Positions 29,747 through 38,856 of a stretch of 64,000 nucleotides of DNA are shown piece after piece. The notes under the pieces are model-generated. The model had not been told where the DNA came from and did no database searches. It saw only the letters and a list, made by a program, of their open reading frames with translations. Position 1 is the stretch's first letter; the number at the start of each line of letters is the position of its first letter. A program made the position numbers and the translations under genes. The stretch comes from UBA1724 sp963621575 (GTDB lineage: Bacteria > Verrucomicrobiota > Lentisphaeria > Oligosphaerales > Oligosphaeraceae): positions 1 through 64,000 of the forward strand of contig CAVFEH010000002.1 in NCBI GenBank assembly GCA_963621575.1, written 5' to 3'.

Positions 29747-31021
29747 TTAGAAGCCCTTGCGTTCCAAGGCGCGGTGGGCAATGTCGGTGCGGTATTCCAC
29801 GCCATCCCAGGAGATGCACTTCACGCCGCGATAGGCCTTCTCCACGGCCTGACGAAGAGTGGCGGCGCGGGCGGTGACTCCCAGGACGCGCCCCCCGTTG
29901 GTCTGGATGGCGCCATCGGGAGCGGCTTTGGTGCCGGCGTGGAAGACCACGCATCCGGCTTGTTCGGCCTGGGGGATCCCGTGGATGGAAAGTCCCTTGG
30001 GATAGCTTCCGGGATAGCCGTGGGACGCCAGGACCACGCAGACGGCGGGCTCGTCGGACCACTTCAGCTGAATCTGGTCTAAACGGCCTTCGGCGGTGGC
30101 CAGCAGGGCCTCCACGAGATCGGAGTCCAGCCGCGCCAACACCGCCTGGGTCTCGGGATCCCCGAAGCGGACGTTGAACTCCAGCAACTTGGGGCCCTCG
30201 GCGGTCACCATGATGCCGGCGTAGATAATGCCGCGGAAGTAGAGTCCGTCCTCCTGGACGCCCTTCAGGAAGGGCTTCAGCACTTCGCGGTCAATGCGCT
30301 CCATGAGTTCGGGAGTCACCACGGGAGCGGGGGAATACGCCCCCATTCCGCCCGTGTTGGGCCCCTTGTCGCCGTCGTAGGCGCGTTTATGATCCTGGCT
30401 GGAGACCAAGGGGAGGATGGTCTTTCCGTCGCAGAGGGCAAGAATGGAGGCCTCCTCGCCCACGAGGCACTCTTCCAGGAGCACCCGGCTGCCGGCGTCA
30501 CCGAAGGCGCCCTCGAAGCAAGAGTTGACGGCGTCGCGGGCGGTCTGGAGATCCATGGCGACCACCACGCCCTTTCCGGCAGCCAGTCCGTCGGCCTTCA
30601 CCACAATGGGGGCGCCCTCTTCCTCAAGATACGCCAGGGCGCTGGCGCGATCCGTGAAGACTGCGGCCTTCGCAGTCGGCAAGCCGTGCCGCGCCATGAA
30701 ATCCTTCGCGTAGGCCTTGCTGCCCTCCAGCTGGGCAGCTTCCCGGTCGGGTCCCACGATGGCCAGGCCACGGGCGCGGAAGAGATCGACGATGCCCTTG
30801 CAGAGCATGGCTTCGGGGCCCACCATGGTGAGGCCAATGTGATGGTTCTCGGCAAATTCGGCCAGCGCCTCGGGGGTGTCGGCCTCCACGGGAATGGCCG
30901 AGGGGATGCCGGGGTTGCCGGGGGCCCAATAGAGCTTGCCGGCCAGGGGGCTCTGCATCATCTTCCAGGCGATCGCGTGCTCGCGTCCGCCGGCGCCAAC
31001 CAGAAGGATATCCATGCTCAT
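29747..31021 (-). CDS. purD: Phosphoribosylamine-glycine ligase (GAR synthetase)
   Basis: A 424-residue ATP-grasp enzyme that joins glycine to phosphoribosylamine, the second step of purine synthesis. The N-terminus ILLVGAGGREHAIAWKM, VVKADGLAAGKGVVVA (ATP-grasp), GDKGPNTGGMGAYSPAPV and LLEFNVRFGDPETQAVL are diagnostic. GGAGAGAGA precedes the ATG. No other pur genes are in the immediate area; guaA lies 17 kb away. A weak terminator separates it from tsf. Confidence 0.96.
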   Translation of the reverse strand: MSMDILLVGAGGREHAIAWKMMQSPLAGKLYWAPGNPGIPSAIPVEADTPEALAEFAENHHIGLTMVGPEAMLCKGIVDLFRARGLAIVGPDREAAQLEGSKAYAKDFMARHGLPTAKAAVFTDRASALAYLEEEGAPIVVKADGLAAGKGVVVAMDLQTARDAVNSCFEGAFGDAGSRVLLEECLVGEEASILALCDGKTILPLVSSQDHKRAYDGDKGPNTGGMGAYSPAPVVTPELMERIDREVLKPFLKGVQEDGLYFRGIIYAGIMVTAEGPKLLEFNVRFGDPETQAVLARLDSDLVEALLATAEGRLDQIQLKWSDEPAVCVVLASHGYPGSYPKGLSIHGIPQAEQAGCVVFHAGTKAAPDGAIQTNGGRVLGVTARAATLRQAVEKAYRGVKCISWDGVEYRTDIAHRALERKGF

Positions 31022-31067
31022 TCTCTCTCCGCCAAAGGGGGATTTTTCAAGAGTGCCTCAGAAACGG

Positions 31068-31113
31068 AAAAGGCCGCCCGCCGCAGGGATTCTCTCCTTT
31101 CGGCTGGACGGCC
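31068..31113 (-). terminator. Probable terminator after tsf
   Basis: GGCCGCCC (31072-31079) pairs with GGACGGCC (31106-31113), including one G-T pair, around a 26-base loop; the minus strand continues TTTTCC. It lies between tsf and purD. Confidence 0.5.
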
Positions 31114-31144
31114 ATGCAAATGCTGAGGAACGCGGAAGACCGGA

Positions 31145-31963
31145 TTATGCGCCGACTTCCTCGCCCACGAGCCAGCGCACGAAACGCTTCACGACCACGC
31201 CGGGATAGGCCTTCGCCAGGGTGGTGTGCTCATCATCGATCCAGGGCATATCCATCAGGCAGATCTCGCTGAAACGCTTGTTCAGCTTGCCCTGGATGAT
31301 GCCGGCCAGGACCTTCTCGGGCTTGCCAGCCAGCTTGGGATCCGCAGCGGCGATCTCACGCTCCTTGGCGATGAACTCGGCGGGCACATCCTTGCTGGAG
31401 ATGTAGGTGGGGTTGCTGGCGGTGATGTGCAGGGCGATGTTGTTGAGGAGAGCGGGGTCCTGGGTGCCGGCGACCTCGGCCAGGGTGGCGTAGGGCTGGG
31501 CGGTGTGCAGGTAGTAGCTCAGCTTGGCGCCGTCGGTGGCGGTCCACTTGATGGCGCGGCGCACGGACATATTCTCGCCGATCTTGCCGATGAGGGCGGT
31601 CAGCTCGTCCTTGGTGTCCTCCGCCAGCTTGGCGGAGACATCGCCGTCCACATCATAGGAAAGCGCCTTCTCGGCGGCCTTCTGGACGAATTCCTTGAAC
31701 TCCTTGGTGCTGGCAACGAAATCGGTCTCGCAGAGGGCCTCCACCAGGGCGACGCTGTCACCCAGGGCGGCCACGCCCCACTTGCCCTGGTTCACGGCGC
31801 GGCCGGCGCGCTTCTGCGCCTTCGCCATGCCCTGCTTGCGCAGATACTCGATGGCGCCCTCGACATCGCCATTGCTCTCCACGAGGGCCTTCTTGCACTC
31901 CATCATACCGCAGCCGGTCTTCCGGCGCAGCTCCATCACTTCCTTCGCGCTGATGTCAGCCAT
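31145..31963 (-). CDS. tsf: Elongation factor Ts
   Basis: A 272-residue guanine-nucleotide exchange factor for EF-Tu. The N-terminal UBA-like domain reads AKEVMELRRKTGCGMMECKKALVESNGDVEGAIEYLRKQG, and ALCETDFVASTKEFKEF is the conserved core strand. The ATG at 31963 follows AAGGAG. It lies 105 bp after rpsB, the standard rpsB-tsf operon. Confidence 0.96.
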   Translation of the reverse strand: MADISAKEVMELRRKTGCGMMECKKALVESNGDVEGAIEYLRKQGMAKAQKRAGRAVNQGKWGVAALGDSVALVEALCETDFVASTKEFKEFVQKAAEKALSYDVDGDVSAKLAEDTKDELTALIGKIGENMSVRRAIKWTATDGAKLSYYLHTAQPYATLAEVAGTQDPALLNNIALHITASNPTYISSKDVPAEFIAKEREIAAADPKLAGKPEKVLAGIIQGKLNKRFSEICLMDMPWIDDEHTTLAKAYPGVVVKRFVRWLVGEEVGA

Positions 31964-32068
31964 GATGCGAATTCTCCTTGAAAAGGTGGGTTGAATCGGA
32001 ATGCCACCTCCCCCGCCCCGGAGCCCCGGGAAGTTCAACATGGGAGAGGAGGCGCTTCCCTTCCGGAA

Positions 32069-32872
32069 CTATGCCTGGGCCTCGGCGACGGGGGCCTCGA
32101 CGACAGGAGCCTCGGCCTCGGCGGCCTTGTCATCCTTGGCGGCGGCAGCCTCGGCCTCGGCGGCCTTGGCGGCGGCCTTCTTCTTGCCGGCCAACGACTT
32201 GCCTTCCTGGACGGCGTCCTGGAGAGCGGAGACGATGACCTTGATGGCGCGCAGGGCGTCGTCGTTGCCGGGCACCACGTAGTCAATGCCGTCGGGGTTG
32301 CAGTTGGAGTCCACCAGGGCAACCACGGGGATGTTCAGCTTGATGGCCTCCTGGACGGCGATGTGCTCGCGGTCCACATCGATGATGACGACGGCGGCGG
32401 GCAGCTTGGGCATGTCGGCAATGCCGCCCAGGGCGGTCTCCAGTTTGGCCAGTTCGCGCTTGAAACTGGCGACCTGCTTCTTGGGCATCTTGTCGAAGGT
32501 GCCGTCCTGGCTCTGGGCGCGAAGCTTCTTCATGGCGGCGACGCGGGTCTGGACGACCTTGGCGTTGGTCAGGGTGCCGCCCAGCCAGCGGTCGCACATA
32601 TAGGGCATCTGCACGCTCTCGGCTGCGGCGCGGACGATCTCCTGTGCCTGGCGCTTGGCGCCGACGAAGAGGATCTGTCCGCCATTGGCGGCGGTCTGGG
32701 TCAGGAAGTCGCAGGCGGCTGCCAGCTGCTTCATGGTCTTTCCCAGGTCGAAGATGGTGATTCCGCTACGGGTGCCATAGATGTACTTCTTCATCTTGGG
32801 GTTCCAGCGGCGGGTCTGATGGCCGAAGTGAACACCTGCCTCGAGCAGGTCGGTGATGGTGATTTTCGCCAT
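32069..32872 (-). CDS. rpsB: Ribosomal protein uS2
   Basis: A 267-residue small-subunit protein, with AGVHFGHQTRRWNPKMKKYIYG, RWLGGTLTN, ADMPKLPAAVVIIDVDREHIAVQEA and GIDYVVPGNDDALRAI all present. The last 40 or so residues are an Ala/Glu/Lys-rich tail, longer than in E. coli S2 (241 residues), probably disordered. The ATG at 32872 follows AAGGAG. It is the first gene of the rpsB-tsf operon and has its own promoter at 33008-33035. Confidence 0.96.
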   Translation of the reverse strand: MAKITITDLLEAGVHFGHQTRRWNPKMKKYIYGTRSGITIFDLGKTMKQLAAACDFLTQTAANGGQILFVGAKRQAQEIVRAAAESVQMPYMCDRWLGGTLTNAKVVQTRVAAMKKLRAQSQDGTFDKMPKKQVASFKRELAKLETALGGIADMPKLPAAVVIIDVDREHIAVQEAIKLNIPVVALVDSNCNPDGIDYVVPGNDDALRAIKVIVSALQDAVQEGKSLAGKKKAAAKAAEAEAAAAKDDKAAEAEAPVVEAPVAEAQA

Positions 32873-33007
32873 GGTTTTCTGACTCCTTTTCGTTGGCTGG
32901 GCCCTTTCCGATCCAGGGAGGAAATGACTTTCCCCCCCCAGACAAGGGTCCGTGCGTCCGAGTGTATTGCGAATGCCCCCGTCCCACGACGGGCAGGCAG
33001 AATGCGT

Positions 33008-33035
33008 AATGTAAGACAAGCAAGGGGAATTACAA
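33008..33035 (-). promoter_or_regulatory. Promoter of rpsB-tsf
   Basis: On the minus strand TTGTAA, a 16-bp spacer and TACATT, directly followed by ACGC: the -10 and ACGC are identical to those of rpsO. The start of transcription would lie about 130 bases before rpsB. The rest of the 369-bp space (32873-33241) holds only this leader and the dnaJ terminator. Confidence 0.7.
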
Positions 33036-33186
33036 GGGAAACCCGGGGAATGGGGAGTTCACACGCCTGCATGGAAACGCGAGGATGCAGAGAAAGAGAG
33101 ATGGCATCCCCATCCCCTCCCCCCTTTTGTGCGCCACCCGGGGCGCCCGCGCTCCCGCGAAGCGGACGGTTTCCTCCACCATCTGC

Positions 33187-33225
33187 AAAAAAGGCCCGGG
33201 GATCGAAATCGATCTCCCGGGCCTT
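33187..33225 (-). terminator. Terminator after dnaJ
   Basis: AAGGCCCGGG (33191-33200) pairs with CCCGGGCCTT (33216-33225), with an inner ATCG/CGAT pairing, and the minus strand then reads TTTTTT. It lies 16 bp after the dnaJ stop. Confidence 0.9.
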
Positions 33226-33241
33226 CTGCGTGCGTGGCTTT

Positions 33242-34399
33242 TTACATCTTCCGAAGCCACTTCCCGGCGCGTTTTCGGAAGGACGCCTGCCGTGGGTACT
33301 GGGAGTCGTCCTGGGGCAATTGCGCGAATTCCTTGAGGGCCTGCTTCTGCGCGAAGGAGAGGGAGGTGGGGACCTCCACGCGGATCCGCGCGAACTGGTT
33401 TCCCCGTGCGCCGCCGCGGGCATTGGGCATGCCTTTGCCGCGGAGACGCATGAGCGCGCCGTCCTGGACTCCGGCAGGCAGATTCACTTCCTCGGGGCCG
33501 GTAACGGTGGGCACGGCAATGGTTCCGCCCGTGCAGGCCAGATAGAAGGGGACGGGGACATCGCAGTAGAGATCGTTTCCGTCGCGCTGGAAGACATCGC
33601 TTTCGCGGACTACAATCTCCACATAGAGGTCTCCATTGGGTCCGCCCTGAGCTCCGGCGGCGCCCTCGCCTGCCATCCGGAGCCGGCTGCCGGTGCCAAT
33701 GCCGGCGGGAATTCGGACAGTGAGGGTGCTGGTCTTCTGGACAGCGCCGGCGCCGTGGCATTCGCTGCAGGGCTTGTCCAGGATGGTCCCGGTGCCTCCG
33801 CAGCGTCTGCAAGGCTGGCTCATGCTGAAAAAACCGCTGGAGCGGGTCACCTGTCCGGTGCCGTGGCAATCGGGGCAGGTGTGCCGGGAAGAGCCGGGTT
33901 CGCATCCCTGTCCCTGGCAGTGCGGGCACTTTTCCATGCGGGGGATGCGGATGGTCTTTTCGGCGCCGAAGACGGAGTCCTCGAAGTCGATTTCCAGATG
34001 GTAGAGGAGGTCATCGCCCTTCTGGGGCCCCCGGCGCCTGCGACCCCGGGAACCGCCGCCGAAGCCAAAAAGATCCTCCAGGTCAATGCCGCCCATGCCG
34101 CCGCCGCCAAAGAACTGGTTGAAGAAGTCATTGGCGTTCATGTTTCCGGCGCCTGCCCCGGAAGCCCCGCCGTGGACATACGCGTCGTGCCCCATGGCGT
34201 CGTAGCGCTGGCGCTTCTCGGGGTCACTGAGAGTCTGGTAGGCGTTGTTGACCTTCTTGAAGTTCTCCTCGGCTTCCTTGTCGCCGGGATTGCGGTCCGG
34301 GTGATACTTCATGGCCAGGGTGCGGTAGGCCTTCTTCAGCTCGTCCGCGGTGGCCGTCTTTGACACCCCAAGAATGCTATAAAAATCCTGTTCACTCAT
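33242..34399 (-). CDS. dnaJ: Chaperone protein DnaJ
   Basis: A 385-residue Hsp40 co-chaperone. The J domain has HPD at residues 33-35 (KYHPDRNPGD), followed by a Gly/Phe-rich linker (DFFNQFFGGGGMGG). Four CxxCxGxG zinc repeats are present (CPHCQGQG, CPDCHGTG, CRRCGGTG, CSECHGAG), then the substrate-binding C-terminal domains. It stimulates DnaK ATPase. It lies 22 bp after grpE; dnaK is not in the window. No CIRCE-type operator was seen upstream of grpE. Confidence 0.97.
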   Translation of the reverse strand: MSEQDFYSILGVSKTATADELKKAYRTLAMKYHPDRNPGDKEAEENFKKVNNAYQTLSDPEKRQRYDAMGHDAYVHGGASGAGAGNMNANDFFNQFFGGGGMGGIDLEDLFGFGGGSRGRRRRGPQKGDDLLYHLEIDFEDSVFGAEKTIRIPRMEKCPHCQGQGCEPGSSRHTCPDCHGTGQVTRSSGFFSMSQPCRRCGGTGTILDKPCSECHGAGAVQKTSTLTVRIPAGIGTGSRLRMAGEGAAGAQGGPNGDLYVEIVVRESDVFQRDGNDLYCDVPVPFYLACTGGTIAVPTVTGPEEVNLPAGVQDGALMRLRGKGMPNARGGARGNQFARIRVEVPTSLSFAQKQALKEFAQLPQDDSQYPRQASFRKRAGKWLRKM

Positions 34400-34421
34400 A
34401 CTCCATCACCTCCCCTGGAAA

Positions 34422-35120
34422 TCACTGCGCGTCAGAGGACTTGGACTCGCCCTCCGGAGCCTTGGCCTCCCCGGCCTCCTGCTCCTCAGGTTTGGCGGCG
34501 GGGCCGCTGGAGACCACCACCACGGCGGGACGCAAGAGCTTCCCCGCCCGCTGGAAGCCCGGCTTCCACTGGCGCAAGACGTGTCCCTCGGGCACCTCTT
34601 CGCTGGCCTCTGTGGTCATGGCCTGGTGCCGTGCGGGATCGAAGGGCTCGCCGGCGCTCTCCACGGGCTCCACTCCCAGAGAGGAGAAGGTCCGTTTCAA
34701 TTCGCCGAAGGTCATTTCCACACCCTGCCGCAGGGCGGCCACATCCTTGGCATTCCGGGCGGCATCCACGGCCATCTGGAGCAAATCGTAGATTCCCAGG
34801 ACATCGACCAGTGTGCGATTCCGGGTATTCTCCCGGGTGTCGTTCATCTCACGGGCCATGCGCTTGCGGTAATTCTCCAACTCGGCCAGAGCGCGGAGGT
34901 AATTCCCCTTCATCTCCGCAAGCTGCTCTTCCAAAGTCGGCTCCGCGGGGGCCTGCGGATCCTGCGATTCCCCACTGGACACAGGCGCAGGCTCCGCAGC
35001 CTCGGTCGCACCCTCCGCTTTCTCCTCCGTCTTCGCAGCCTCTTCCGCCTTGACGGCCTCCTGCTCCCCAGAGGCGGGCATGCCCTCCCCAACCTTGGAT
35101 TCCTTCTCTTCCTGAGACAT
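34422..35120 (-). CDS. grpE: Nucleotide exchange factor GrpE
   Basis: A 232-residue DnaK exchange factor. The N-terminal 60 residues are acidic and Ala/Glu-rich (low complexity), followed by the long coiled coil (LAEMKGNYLRALAELENYRKRMARE) and the beta-wing containing GVEPVESAGEPFDPARHQAMTTEASEEVPEGHVLRQWKPGF. The C-terminal tail is acidic as well. A good AAGGAGG precedes the ATG at 35120. It forms an operon with dnaJ downstream. Confidence 0.95.
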   Translation of the reverse strand: MSQEEKESKVGEGMPASGEQEAVKAEEAAKTEEKAEGATEAAEPAPVSSGESQDPQAPAEPTLEEQLAEMKGNYLRALAELENYRKRMAREMNDTRENTRNRTLVDVLGIYDLLQMAVDAARNAKDVAALRQGVEMTFGELKRTFSSLGVEPVESAGEPFDPARHQAMTTEASEEVPEGHVLRQWKPGFQRAGKLLRPAVVVVSSGPAAKPEEQEAGEAKAPEGESKSSDAQ

Positions 35121-35282
35121 AGTCGCGATCCTCCTTCCGCGCGGGCGAAGACAAAAACGGAAGCCGCCTTGTCCCCGCCGGCAAACAATTGAAAATGAAC
35201 TCTCCGGACGACCTGCAAATCCCCCGCCGGGGCGGGGAAATTCGGGGATTGCGCCGAAGCCGTGAAAAACTTTCCTTTGAGC

Positions 35283-35319
35283 AAAAAAAATGCCACTCCT
35301 CCCAAGGATGGAGCGGCAT
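35283..35319 (-). terminator. Terminator after rpsA
   Basis: ATGCCACTCC (35290-35299) pairs with GGAGCGGCAT (35310-35319) with one mismatch. On the minus strand the hairpin runs straight into eight T residues (35283-35290). Confidence 0.85.
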
Positions 35320-35405
35320 CCGCCTGCGACAGAGTGTCGCGGACGCCTCCGGAAAGAGAGGGAGGGCCGTGCGCCCGTCCCCTCCTTCCGCCGTGTCACG
35401 GAATT

Positions 35406-36899
35406 CTAGAGCTTCAAGCCGCTGAAGAGGTCCCCCAGGGAGCCGAAGCTATCGTCTTTGGCGTCGCGGACCTCCATCCGGGTGCCGGACTCCGTCTCGC
35501 GGGCGGCCATCTCGGGGGTGGTCAGGGAGATGCGGTCTCCATTGACTTCCTTGACCAGAACCTGGATCTTGGAATGGAGCGGATGCCGGCGGAACATGAG
35601 GCGCTCCTTCATCGTGTTCTCGCCCTCGCCCAGGGCGATCTGGCTGATGTGCAGCAGGCCGGTCTGGCCATTGGGAAGGCGAACGAAAAGCCCGTAGGGG
35701 GCCTGCTTCTCCACTTCGCCTTCCAGGGTCTCGCCCACGGCGGCGGTCTTGGCGGCCTCCACGGCCTCGGCGGGAGTCAGCTTGGCGGCCTTCTCACCCT
35801 TCACGCGGGGTTCGCCGATGCACAGGGACACGCGGTGGCCCTCCTCCTGGATCTCCAGGATGGTGACCTCCACCTCGTCGCCCTCCTTCACAACCTCGGA
35901 GGGATGATTCACGCGATGGTCGGCGCCCAGCTGTGAGATGTGCGCCAAGCCGTCCACGCCGGGCATGAGGCGAATGAAGGCGCCGAAGGCTGCCAGGCGG
36001 ACCACCACGCCCTTGTGGCGGGTTCCCACGGCGAACGCGGGTTCGGCAACGAATTCCTCCCAGGGAGTGGCGCCGGAGGCCTGCTTGAGGGAGAGGGTGA
36101 TGCGGGCCTTCTGGCGTCCCTCGCCGGGCTCGTAGCCGATGACCTTCACGGTCACCTTGTCCCCCACCTTCACCACGTCCTCGGGGCGCAGGCCGCGCTC
36201 CCAGGAGAGCTCCCGTCCGGGCACCAGTCCGTCCGCACCCCCCAAATCCACGAAAGCGCCATAGGGCTGGAGGGAGGCCACGGTCCCGGTGAGGGTATCG
36301 CCCACATGGAGGTTTGCCAGCAGACGCCGGCGGGCCTCCTCCTCCTGCTCCTCCAGCACGGCGCGGCGGGAGACAACCAGGCGGTAACCGTCCTCGGCGT
36401 ATTCCGTGACGCGGAAGGCATAGGACTGGTTGAGGTAGTCCTCGGGGTTGCGGCGCACGCCGCGGGCGTCCATCTGGCTGGCGGGGCAGAAGGCCTCGCT
36501 CTTGCCAATCTGGACGGAGAAGCCCACCAGGCTCTCCTCCTTCTTGCGCAGGCCTGTGACGCGGCCCTCGATCGGCATCTTGCTCTGGAAGGCCTCGGCC
36601 ACAGCGGCGTCCACCTCGTGGATCGCGCGGCCGCCGATCTGTCGGCGCAGCTGGATGCCGTCGGCGTCGCTGCCGGCCACAAAGGCCTCCACCTCATCGC
36701 CCTCCTTCACCGTCACATTGCCCTCGGCGTCCGTGAAGTCCTTCACGTCGAGCACGCCGTCCTGACGGCCGCCCAGATCCACGAAAATGCTGCTCTTGCC
36801 CACGGCGATCACCTTTCCGGTGACTTTGTCGCCCTTTTTCATGGACATATTGAGTGAGGCCTGGTCGAGCAGCGCGCCGAAATCGAATTCTTCAGACAT
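35406..36899 (-). CDS. rpsA: Ribosomal protein bS1 (five S1 repeats)
   Basis: A 497-residue RNA-binding protein with five S1-type OB folds: about residues 18-80, 105-185, 199-275, 287-362 and 385-465. Repeats three and four are the most typical (SLQPYGAFVDLGGADGLVP and RLAAFGAFIRLMPGVDGLAHISQL). E. coli S1 has six repeats and 557 residues, so this is a shorter version that may act as ribosomal S1 or as an S1-like regulator. The ATG at 36899 is preferred; a much longer frame runs back into the manA coding region. The Shine-Dalgarno is weak. Confidence 0.9.
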   Translation of the reverse strand: MSEEFDFGALLDQASLNMSMKKGDKVTGKVIAVGKSSIFVDLGGRQDGVLDVKDFTDAEGNVTVKEGDEVEAFVAGSDADGIQLRRQIGGRAIHEVDAAVAEAFQSKMPIEGRVTGLRKKEESLVGFSVQIGKSEAFCPASQMDARGVRRNPEDYLNQSYAFRVTEYAEDGYRLVVSRRAVLEEQEEEARRRLLANLHVGDTLTGTVASLQPYGAFVDLGGADGLVPGRELSWERGLRPEDVVKVGDKVTVKVIGYEPGEGRQKARITLSLKQASGATPWEEFVAEPAFAVGTRHKGVVVRLAAFGAFIRLMPGVDGLAHISQLGADHRVNHPSEVVKEGDEVEVTILEIQEEGHRVSLCIGEPRVKGEKAAKLTPAEAVEAAKTAAVGETLEGEVEKQAPYGLFVRLPNGQTGLLHISQIALGEGENTMKERLMFRRHPLHSKIQVLVKEVNGDRISLTTPEMAARETESGTRMEVRDAKDDSFGSLGDLFSGLKL

Positions 36900-36960
36900 T
36901 TGGAGAAGGATGGTTAAATGGAGAACAAAGAATGGAAGAGAAAGCGTTGCGCGGATCGCG

Positions 36961-38178
36961 CTAGAAGTCGCTCTGCGCCCAGACCAGGAGGGTTTCTGGC
37001 TCGGCGGGACGCGCGACGCCCTGCGGGGCGCAGGCGGGACGGATCCAGGAGGTGCCGGTGGCGGCCTGGAGGGATGGCTGACCGGGGGCTTCGAGAGTGG
37101 CGGATCCCCTGGCAACCAGGAGAATCCCCAGAGACCCGGGGTGTTCGGTCAAATCGCAGGGTGCATCCTTGTAGAAGGTCAGGTGGAACTTCCTGGTGGG
37201 CGCCTGGTAATCCAGCCTCTCGCCCTTTTCGCCAGCTCCGGGGGTGGACACAGGGGTGACCAGGCGGTATCCCGTGCGGTCGAAATCCACGGTCTTGAGG
37301 AGGGTGGGAACATCCACGGCCTTTGGGGTCAGTCCGGCGCGGATCACGTTGTCGGAGTTGGTCATGCACTCCACGCCGGCGCCCTTCTGGTAGGCATGGG
37401 GGGAATTGGGGGCCAGGAAGACGGCCTCCCCGGGGGCCAGATTCACCTGGTTGAGGAGATAGGCGAAGAGAGTTCCGCGGTCGCCGGGATACTCCTGTGA
37501 GAGAGAGAAGAAAAGCCGGTCGGACTCCCGGAGGCTCTCCTGGGGACGCTGTCGAAGTTCCAGGAGAGCCTGGGTGAGCATGGCGGCCAGGGGGACCACG
37601 TTGAGGGAGAAGAGGCTCTCCACCAATCCGCGGAGGGTCTGCTTTCCATAGCGCCAGAGGGCCAGCCAGGGCTGGAAGGCCTCCACTGCCTCCAGGTCCT
37701 GGAGGATGTCGGTCATTCCCCGGAAGCCCGCCAAGGCCTGGAAAGGCTCCAGGGCGATGAGGATCTCGGTCTTGTCGTGGGCGTCGGGATAGAGCTCGGG
37801 GTGCTCCTGGTGGAGAACCACGGCGGACTCGGCGTCGGGATGGCTCTGGATGGAAAGGGGCGCGCTGCAGGTGAGCACTTTCAGCAGGAAAGGCAGCTGT
37901 CCATCCGCAGCGGTGGCGGCGGAGCCCAGCCACTCGCCGGGATTCTGGGCGATGGCCTTGTCCAGGGGGAGCTTCTCCTCCTTGCCGTCAGCGCCCACAA
38001 GGGTGACGGTTCCGGGCAGAGAGGGATGGGCCCCCAGCCAAAGTTCCGCCCAAGGCTCCTCGCCGGGCTCCTGTCCCAGCATCCGGGCGATCATGGGCTG
38101 GAAATCCCGGGAGGCGCGTTCGCCCCATGCGTAGTGGCGCACGCCGCCCTCGAGTCGGTAGAAGGTTCGAAGAGTCAT
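36961..38178 (-). CDS. manA: Mannose-6-phosphate isomerase, class I
   Basis: A 405-residue cupin-fold enzyme interconverting mannose-6-phosphate and fructose-6-phosphate. Zinc-binding and active-site segments are SIQSHPD, DKTEILIALEPFQALAGFR, FLAPNSPHAYQKGAGVECMTNSDNVIRAGLTPK. The ATG at 38178 lacks a clear ribosome-binding site; an in-frame TTG lies three codons upstream. It ends 61 bp before rpsA. The ECF sigma factor gene lies upstream on the same strand. Confidence 0.94.
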   Translation of the reverse strand: MTLRTFYRLEGGVRHYAWGERASRDFQPMIARMLGQEPGEEPWAELWLGAHPSLPGTVTLVGADGKEEKLPLDKAIAQNPGEWLGSAATAADGQLPFLLKVLTCSAPLSIQSHPDAESAVVLHQEHPELYPDAHDKTEILIALEPFQALAGFRGMTDILQDLEAVEAFQPWLALWRYGKQTLRGLVESLFSLNVVPLAAMLTQALLELRQRPQESLRESDRLFFSLSQEYPGDRGTLFAYLLNQVNLAPGEAVFLAPNSPHAYQKGAGVECMTNSDNVIRAGLTPKAVDVPTLLKTVDFDRTGYRLVTPVSTPGAGEKGERLDYQAPTRKFHLTFYKDAPCDLTEHPGSLGILLVARGSATLEAPGQPSLQAATGTSWIRPACAPQGVARPAEPETLLVWAQSDF

Positions 38179-38268
38179 GGGTGACAACGTGGTGGGTGGA
38201 AGAAAGACGCGGTGAGTCGTCTGGTCGGCACGGCCGCTTCAAAGGGCGCTCGAAAGCCGGTGGAGCCC

Positions 38269-38856
38269 CTAGGATTCCGCCAGCCATTTTCTGCGGAGGA
38301 TATCCAGTGCGTGGTGGACCCGCCACAGCGCGGTTCCCAAGGGAATTCCCTCCCGGTCGGCCAGTTGCTGGAAAGAGAGCCCCTGTTCGATGCGTCCCTC
38401 CACCAATCGGCGCAACTCCGGGGGGAGTTCCTCGCGGAGGCGGCGCAGGTGTTCCGCGTCGCTGTGGCGCATGAGGGTGGCCAGGGGATCCAAGGGCCCC
38501 GTCCCGGCAGGCGGGGAAGGAAGATCGCCCTCCCCTCCCGCGGGGATCTCGAACTTGCCGTGCCGCTGGCGATCCAAGGAGAGATTCCGGGCCACGCGGA
38601 AGAGCCAGGGCCCCAGGGAGCCGTTTCTCAGATGGGCGGGAGGGCTTTCCAGAAGTTTCAAAAAGACCTCCTGCACCACATCCTGGGCAAGATCCCGGGA
38701 GGGCAGGAAACGCGCGGCATGGGACACAAGACCCTCCCGATAACGATCAAAGAGGGCCTGGACCGCTTCCTGGCTCCCCGACAAGACCCCCTGGAAAAGG
38801 ACCTCGTCGGAGGGCGCGGGCGCGGCGGAGCCGGACTTGGTGGCGGGCGTCTTCAA
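38269..38856 (-). CDS. ECF-type RNA polymerase sigma factor
   Basis: A 195-residue sigma-70 family protein with region 2 (LFQGVLSGSQEAVQALFDRYREGLVSHAARFLPSRDLAQDVVQEVFLKLLE) and region 4 (LPPELRRLVEGRIEQGLSFQQLADREGIPLGTALWRVHHALDILRRKW). Region 3 is absent, as in ECF factors. The start is a TTG at 38856 immediately after the ilvE stop codon; AAGG lies in the end of ilvE, so translation is probably coupled. No anti-sigma gene is adjacent. The stimulus is unknown. Confidence 0.88.
   Translation of the reverse strand: MKTPATKSGSAAPAPSDEVLFQGVLSGSQEAVQALFDRYREGLVSHAARFLPSRDLAQDVVQEVFLKLLESPPAHLRNGSLGPWLFRVARNLSLDRQRHGKFEIPAGGEGDLPSPPAGTGPLDPLATLMRHSDAEHLRRLREELPPELRRLVEGRIEQGLSFQQLADREGIPLGTALWRVHHALDILRRKWLAES

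Noticed and set aside
34400..35405. A CIRCE/HrcA operator before grpE-dnaJ.
   Set aside because: No TTAGCACTC-type inverted repeat is visible in the 285-bp upstream region.
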